Below are positions 61,767 through 64,000 of a stretch of 64,000 nucleotides of DNA, piece by piece (position 1 is the stretch's first letter; each line of letters starts with the position of its first letter). The notes below the pieces were generated by a model, which searched no databases, was not told the origin of the DNA, and worked only from the letters and a program-made list of their open reading frames with translations. The stretch comes from Roseibium album (GTDB taxonomy: Bacteria > Pseudomonadota > Alphaproteobacteria > Rhizobiales > Stappiaceae). Location: contig NZ_CXWE01000006.1 of NCBI RefSeq assembly GCF_001404515.1, positions 434,001 through 498,000 on the forward strand, given 5' to 3'. Position numbers and translations under genes: made by a program.

Positions 61767-62588
61767 ATGTCCGAAACAGTTGCCAACGATCAAGTCGAAA
61801 AACCGATGCTCGGAACACTCCTCCACGGAGGTGTCTACCGGATCGTCATGCAGAGGCCGGAACGGATGAACGCGCTGTCGAGCGAAATGATGTCGGCGCT
61901 TTCTGGAGAGCTCTCCAGGGCCGCAGAAGACCCTGCGGTCCGGGTTATTCTCATTGGCTCGGAAGGCAAGGTGTTCTGCGCAGGCCATGACCTGAAGGAA
62001 CTGACCGCAGCACGCGCTGAAAGCGACGGAGGCAAGGCGACTTACGAGCGGATCATGCGTCAATGCTCAGATCTGATGCAGCAGATCGTTCGTCTGCCGA
62101 AGCCGGTGATCGCGGTCGTGACCGGGGTCGCAACGGCGGCCGGCTGCCAGCTTGTTGCGTCCTGCGACCTAGCCATCGCAACCGACACGGCGACCTTCTG
62201 CACGCCAGGTGTCAATATCGGGCTCTTCTGCTCAACACCCATGGTTGCCCTTTCACGCAATGTCGCACCGAAGCAGGCGATGGAAATGCTTCTCACAGGC
62301 GAAAGTATCGATGCTTCCACTGCCAAGGAATTCGGCCTGATCAACAGGATCGTACCTGCGGACTACCTTGACCAGGTCGTCCAGAAATACGCCGAGGTGA
62401 TCGCCTCCAAATCCGCTCGAACGCTGAAAATCGGTAAAGAGGCCTTCTATCGCCAACTCGAGATGCCGTTGTCGGATGCCTATGATTTTGCCGCCCAGAC
62501 AATGGTCGACAACATGTTGGCGCGGGACGCAGAGGAAGGCATTTCCGCGTTCCTGCAAAAGCGCAAACCGGAATGGACGGATAGTTGA
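61767..62588 (+). CDS. Enoyl-CoA hydratase/isomerase-family protein, ECHDC3-like
   Basis: Crotonase fold: VYRIVMQRPERMNALSSEM, KVFCAGHDLKELTAAR (CoA-binding), VATAAGCQLVASCDLAIATD (oxyanion hole region), TPGVNIGLFCSTPMVAL, and LTGESIDASTAKEFGLINRIV. This pattern is that of the ECHDC3 subgroup. The two Glu residues that hydrate enoyl-CoA in classical hydratases are not at their usual places (Gln and Gly instead), so ordinary hydration is doubtful. AGGA lies seven bases before the ATG at 61767; an ATG two codons upstream is too close to it. It is followed by the DUF3052 gene after 40 bp. Confidence 0.88.
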   Translation: MSETVANDQVEKPMLGTLLHGGVYRIVMQRPERMNALSSEMMSALSGELSRAAEDPAVRVILIGSEGKVFCAGHDLKELTAARAESDGGKATYERIMRQCSDLMQQIVRLPKPVIAVVTGVATAAGCQLVASCDLAIATDTATFCTPGVNIGLFCSTPMVALSRNVAPKQAMEMLLTGESIDASTAKEFGLINRIVPADYLDQVVQKYAEVIASKSARTLKIGKEAFYRQLEMPLSDAYDFAAQTMVDNMLARDAEEGISAFLQKRKPEWTDS

Positions 62589-62628
62589 CCAACTTTCTCC
62601 GTTTCACTTCCATTCACGAATATCTTGA

Positions 62629-63114
62629 ATGACACAGACCGGATATTCAGGCCGTCCCCTGTCGAGAAAACTGGGTTTGAAACCGGGCATGACCTGCTGG
62701 CGGGCCGAAATGCCGGAGGACATTGCCGATTTACTGAACGCGCAGGAACCAGGACAACTTGTCATGGCGTCCCCTACCCCGATGCTTGATTGCGCACATG
62801 TTTTCGTTCGCGAAAAAGACGTGCTTTCTCTCCATCTTGCTGACCTCAGAGATCTGCTTGCGCCCGATGGCATGATCTGGGTTTCCTGGCCCAAAAAGTC
62901 CAGCAAGATGCCGACAACCGTCACAGAAGACGTGATCCGTGACATTTGCCTGCCGATGGGGCTTGTCGATGTAAAAGTTTGCGCGGTCGATACAGTCTGG
63001 TCCGGGCTCAAGCTCGTGATCCGCAAGGAAAAGCGCGCGGAGCAGAAGGAGAAGCTGGCCGTCCAGGCCAGCCGCTCAGCCGGGAACCAGTCAGGTCAGA
63101 GCAACGGCAGATAA
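62629..63114 (+). CDS. DUF3052 domain protein
   Basis: Soluble 161-residue protein starting GYSGRPLSRKLGLKPGMTC, the DUF3052 signature, with a Rossmann-like second half (LLAPDGMIWVSWPKKSSKMPTTVTEDVIRDICLPMGLVDVKVCAVDTVWSGLKLVIRK). The function is unknown. The last 30 residues are polar and Lys/Ser-rich. It probably belongs to one transcript with the crotonase gene, and its 3' end overlaps the convergent AraC-type gene by 19 bp. Confidence 0.8.
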   Translation: MTQTGYSGRPLSRKLGLKPGMTCWRAEMPEDIADLLNAQEPGQLVMASPTPMLDCAHVFVREKDVLSLHLADLRDLLAPDGMIWVSWPKKSSKMPTTVTEDVIRDICLPMGLVDVKVCAVDTVWSGLKLVIRKEKRAEQKEKLAVQASRSAGNQSGQSNGR

Positions 63115-63995
63115 ATTTCGGAAACCGTTTCGTGCTCCGGGACATTCGGGAAGAACTTCAGGCGTTTTACGAACAGCGGGAAGTCGCGCAACTGTTCCCC
63201 ACGTTGCGGGAGCCAGTCCCGATAGAGGAACCTGATCGCGTTTTCCGCAAAGTCGAGTGATCCCATATGCGGCAGGACGGCACACCGTCCTCCGGGGATT
63301 GTGGATGATCTGATGCCATAACCGTTTTCGGGGACCGGACCGGCGACTTCGCAGCAAAACCCGAAGCGGTAGTCGCGGGGAGCCACCGCTTTCGGGTCAT
63401 CATACAGAATGTTGAACGTTGCATGTTTCGCCGGTGGCAGGTTGTTCTCCCTGCGCCAGGAAATGAAGCGCTGGACGGATCTCGAAAGTCCCGACTGCGG
63501 TCCCCTGTGCTCAAGTATGGCGATCCGGGTCTCCGGGAAATCCCGGACGTTGACGTTGTCAGGATCAGGTGTATCTGTCGGCATGAACCGGCCTTTCAAC
63601 TTTGTAAGTGGATTGAAGGTTTCGTGCCAGATGTCCCAATTTGGATTTGCCCTGAAGTCAGACGGAGCTTGTCCGAACGCGCGTTTGAAGGCCCTGGAAA
63701 AGCTTTCAAGGTTCTCATATCCAGCGTCATAGGCGATGTCGGTGACCGGTTCCTCCGGTCTGTAGACAAGTTGGTTCCCTGCACGTTTCATGAGCAAATG
63801 ACGTCGATATTCGGCGACACTCATGCCCAGGAAAGCCGAAAACTGACGCTGGAAATGAAATCGTGAAAATGCGGCTGCCTCGGCAAGCCTTGTGATGTTC
63901 AAGGGCCGATCCAGGGAATGATCAATTTCATCGAGCACTCTTCCAAATCTTCGCTGCATGTCGCACTTCACTGTTCTCGTTCCATTCGAACTCAT
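63096..63995 (-). CDS. AraC-family regulator with GyrI-like effector domain
   Basis: The N-terminal AraC DNA-binding domain (about residues 15-115) has LNITRLAEAAAFSRFHFQRQFSAFLGMSVAEY and VTDIAYDAGYENLESFSRAFKRAFGQAPSDF, both helix-turn-helix units. The C-terminal GyrI-like domain (about 145-299) has RIAILEHRGPQSGLSRSVQRFISWR, DYRFGFCCEVAGPVPENGYGIRSSTIPGG and a final ETVSEIYLPLL. This is the Rob/SoxS-like arrangement used for drug or lipophilic ligand sensing. The start may be at 63995, close to the window edge where the ribosome binding site is hardly visible, or at the ATG at 63959. Confidence 0.86.
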   Translation of the reverse strand: MSSNGTRTVKCDMQRRFGRVLDEIDHSLDRPLNITRLAEAAAFSRFHFQRQFSAFLGMSVAEYRRHLLMKRAGNQLVYRPEEPVTDIAYDAGYENLESFSRAFKRAFGQAPSDFRANPNWDIWHETFNPLTKLKGRFMPTDTPDPDNVNVRDFPETRIAILEHRGPQSGLSRSVQRFISWRRENNLPPAKHATFNILYDDPKAVAPRDYRFGFCCEVAGPVPENGYGIRSSTIPGGRCAVLPHMGSLDFAENAIRFLYRDWLPQRGEQLRDFPLFVKRLKFFPNVPEHETVSEIYLPLL

Positions 63996-64000
63996 CTGGC

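Overview
The window is chromosomal DNA of an alphaproteobacterium, most likely a marine Roseibium/Labrenzia-type (Stappiaceae) member. I infer this from gene content and protein flavour: class II DAHP synthase, DUF2059, DUF1194 and DUF1638 proteins, a soluble PilZ-bearing chemotaxis receptor, several GlxA/AraC regulators, and an aerobic corrinoid/tetrahydrofolate methyl-transfer cluster. Naming the genus would need a database search. No rRNA, tRNA or CRISPR array was recognised.

Layout. 1-17.9 kb is mostly housekeeping and signalling: partial MFS transporter, NAD+ synthase, Tat-exported flavin amine oxidase, single-domain response regulator, DAHP synthase, VIT/CCC1 transporter, gamma-glutamylcyclotransferase-like protein, class V aminotransferase, two paralogous CHASE4-GGDEF diguanylate cyclases, glutathione reductase, DUF2059 protein, ribose-5-phosphate isomerase, a cytosolic MCP with a PilZ domain, and phosphoglycolate phosphatase. 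17.9-22.2 kb is an exported-protein locus. Three CRP-like palindromes precede a HlyC-family acyltransferase and a 1051-residue RTX-like protein built from unusual 18-residue repeats. 22.2-25.5 kb holds a DUF4139 protein and an unrecognised 313-residue protein.

26-34.8 kb is a surface-glycan or protein-glycosylation region: an R2K ATP-grasp protein, a TPR/glycosyltransferase-like protein, two SAM methyltransferases, a cytidylyltransferase fused to a degenerate KdsC-like phosphatase, a short NeuB-type synthase and a TylF-type O-methyltransferase, with ferredoxin-NADP reductase in between. 35-44.5 kb is accessory: two GlxA/AraC regulators, a TauE/SafE transporter, a cysteine hydrolase, a YcaQ-like protein, and two diverged IS5-like elements. 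Each element appears to enclose a passenger gene: a GT51 homologue lacking both catalytic glutamates in one, a SUKH-fold protein in the other.

44.6-48.5 kb carries threonine catabolism as a tight operon (kbl, a cysteine-synthase-like gene, tdh) behind an XRE-cupin regulator. 49-59.3 kb is the metabolic centrepiece: formate-tetrahydrofolate ligase, then, after an oppositely oriented gene for a multi-module peptidoglycan-binding-like protein, a co-directional set of corrinoid protein, DUF1638 protein, small Virulence_fact-family protein, MetF-like reductase, methyl-H4F:corrinoid methyltransferase and an ASKHA/2Fe-2S corrinoid activator. Together these could move a methyl group from an unidentified donor through cob(I)alamin to tetrahydrofolate, oxidise it, and recover ATP at formyl-H4F. 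No substrate:corrinoid methyltransferase lies in the window. 59.3-64 kb ends with an APC permease, a DUF1194 protein, an ECHDC3-like crotonase, a DUF3052 protein and an AraC/GyrI-like regulator.
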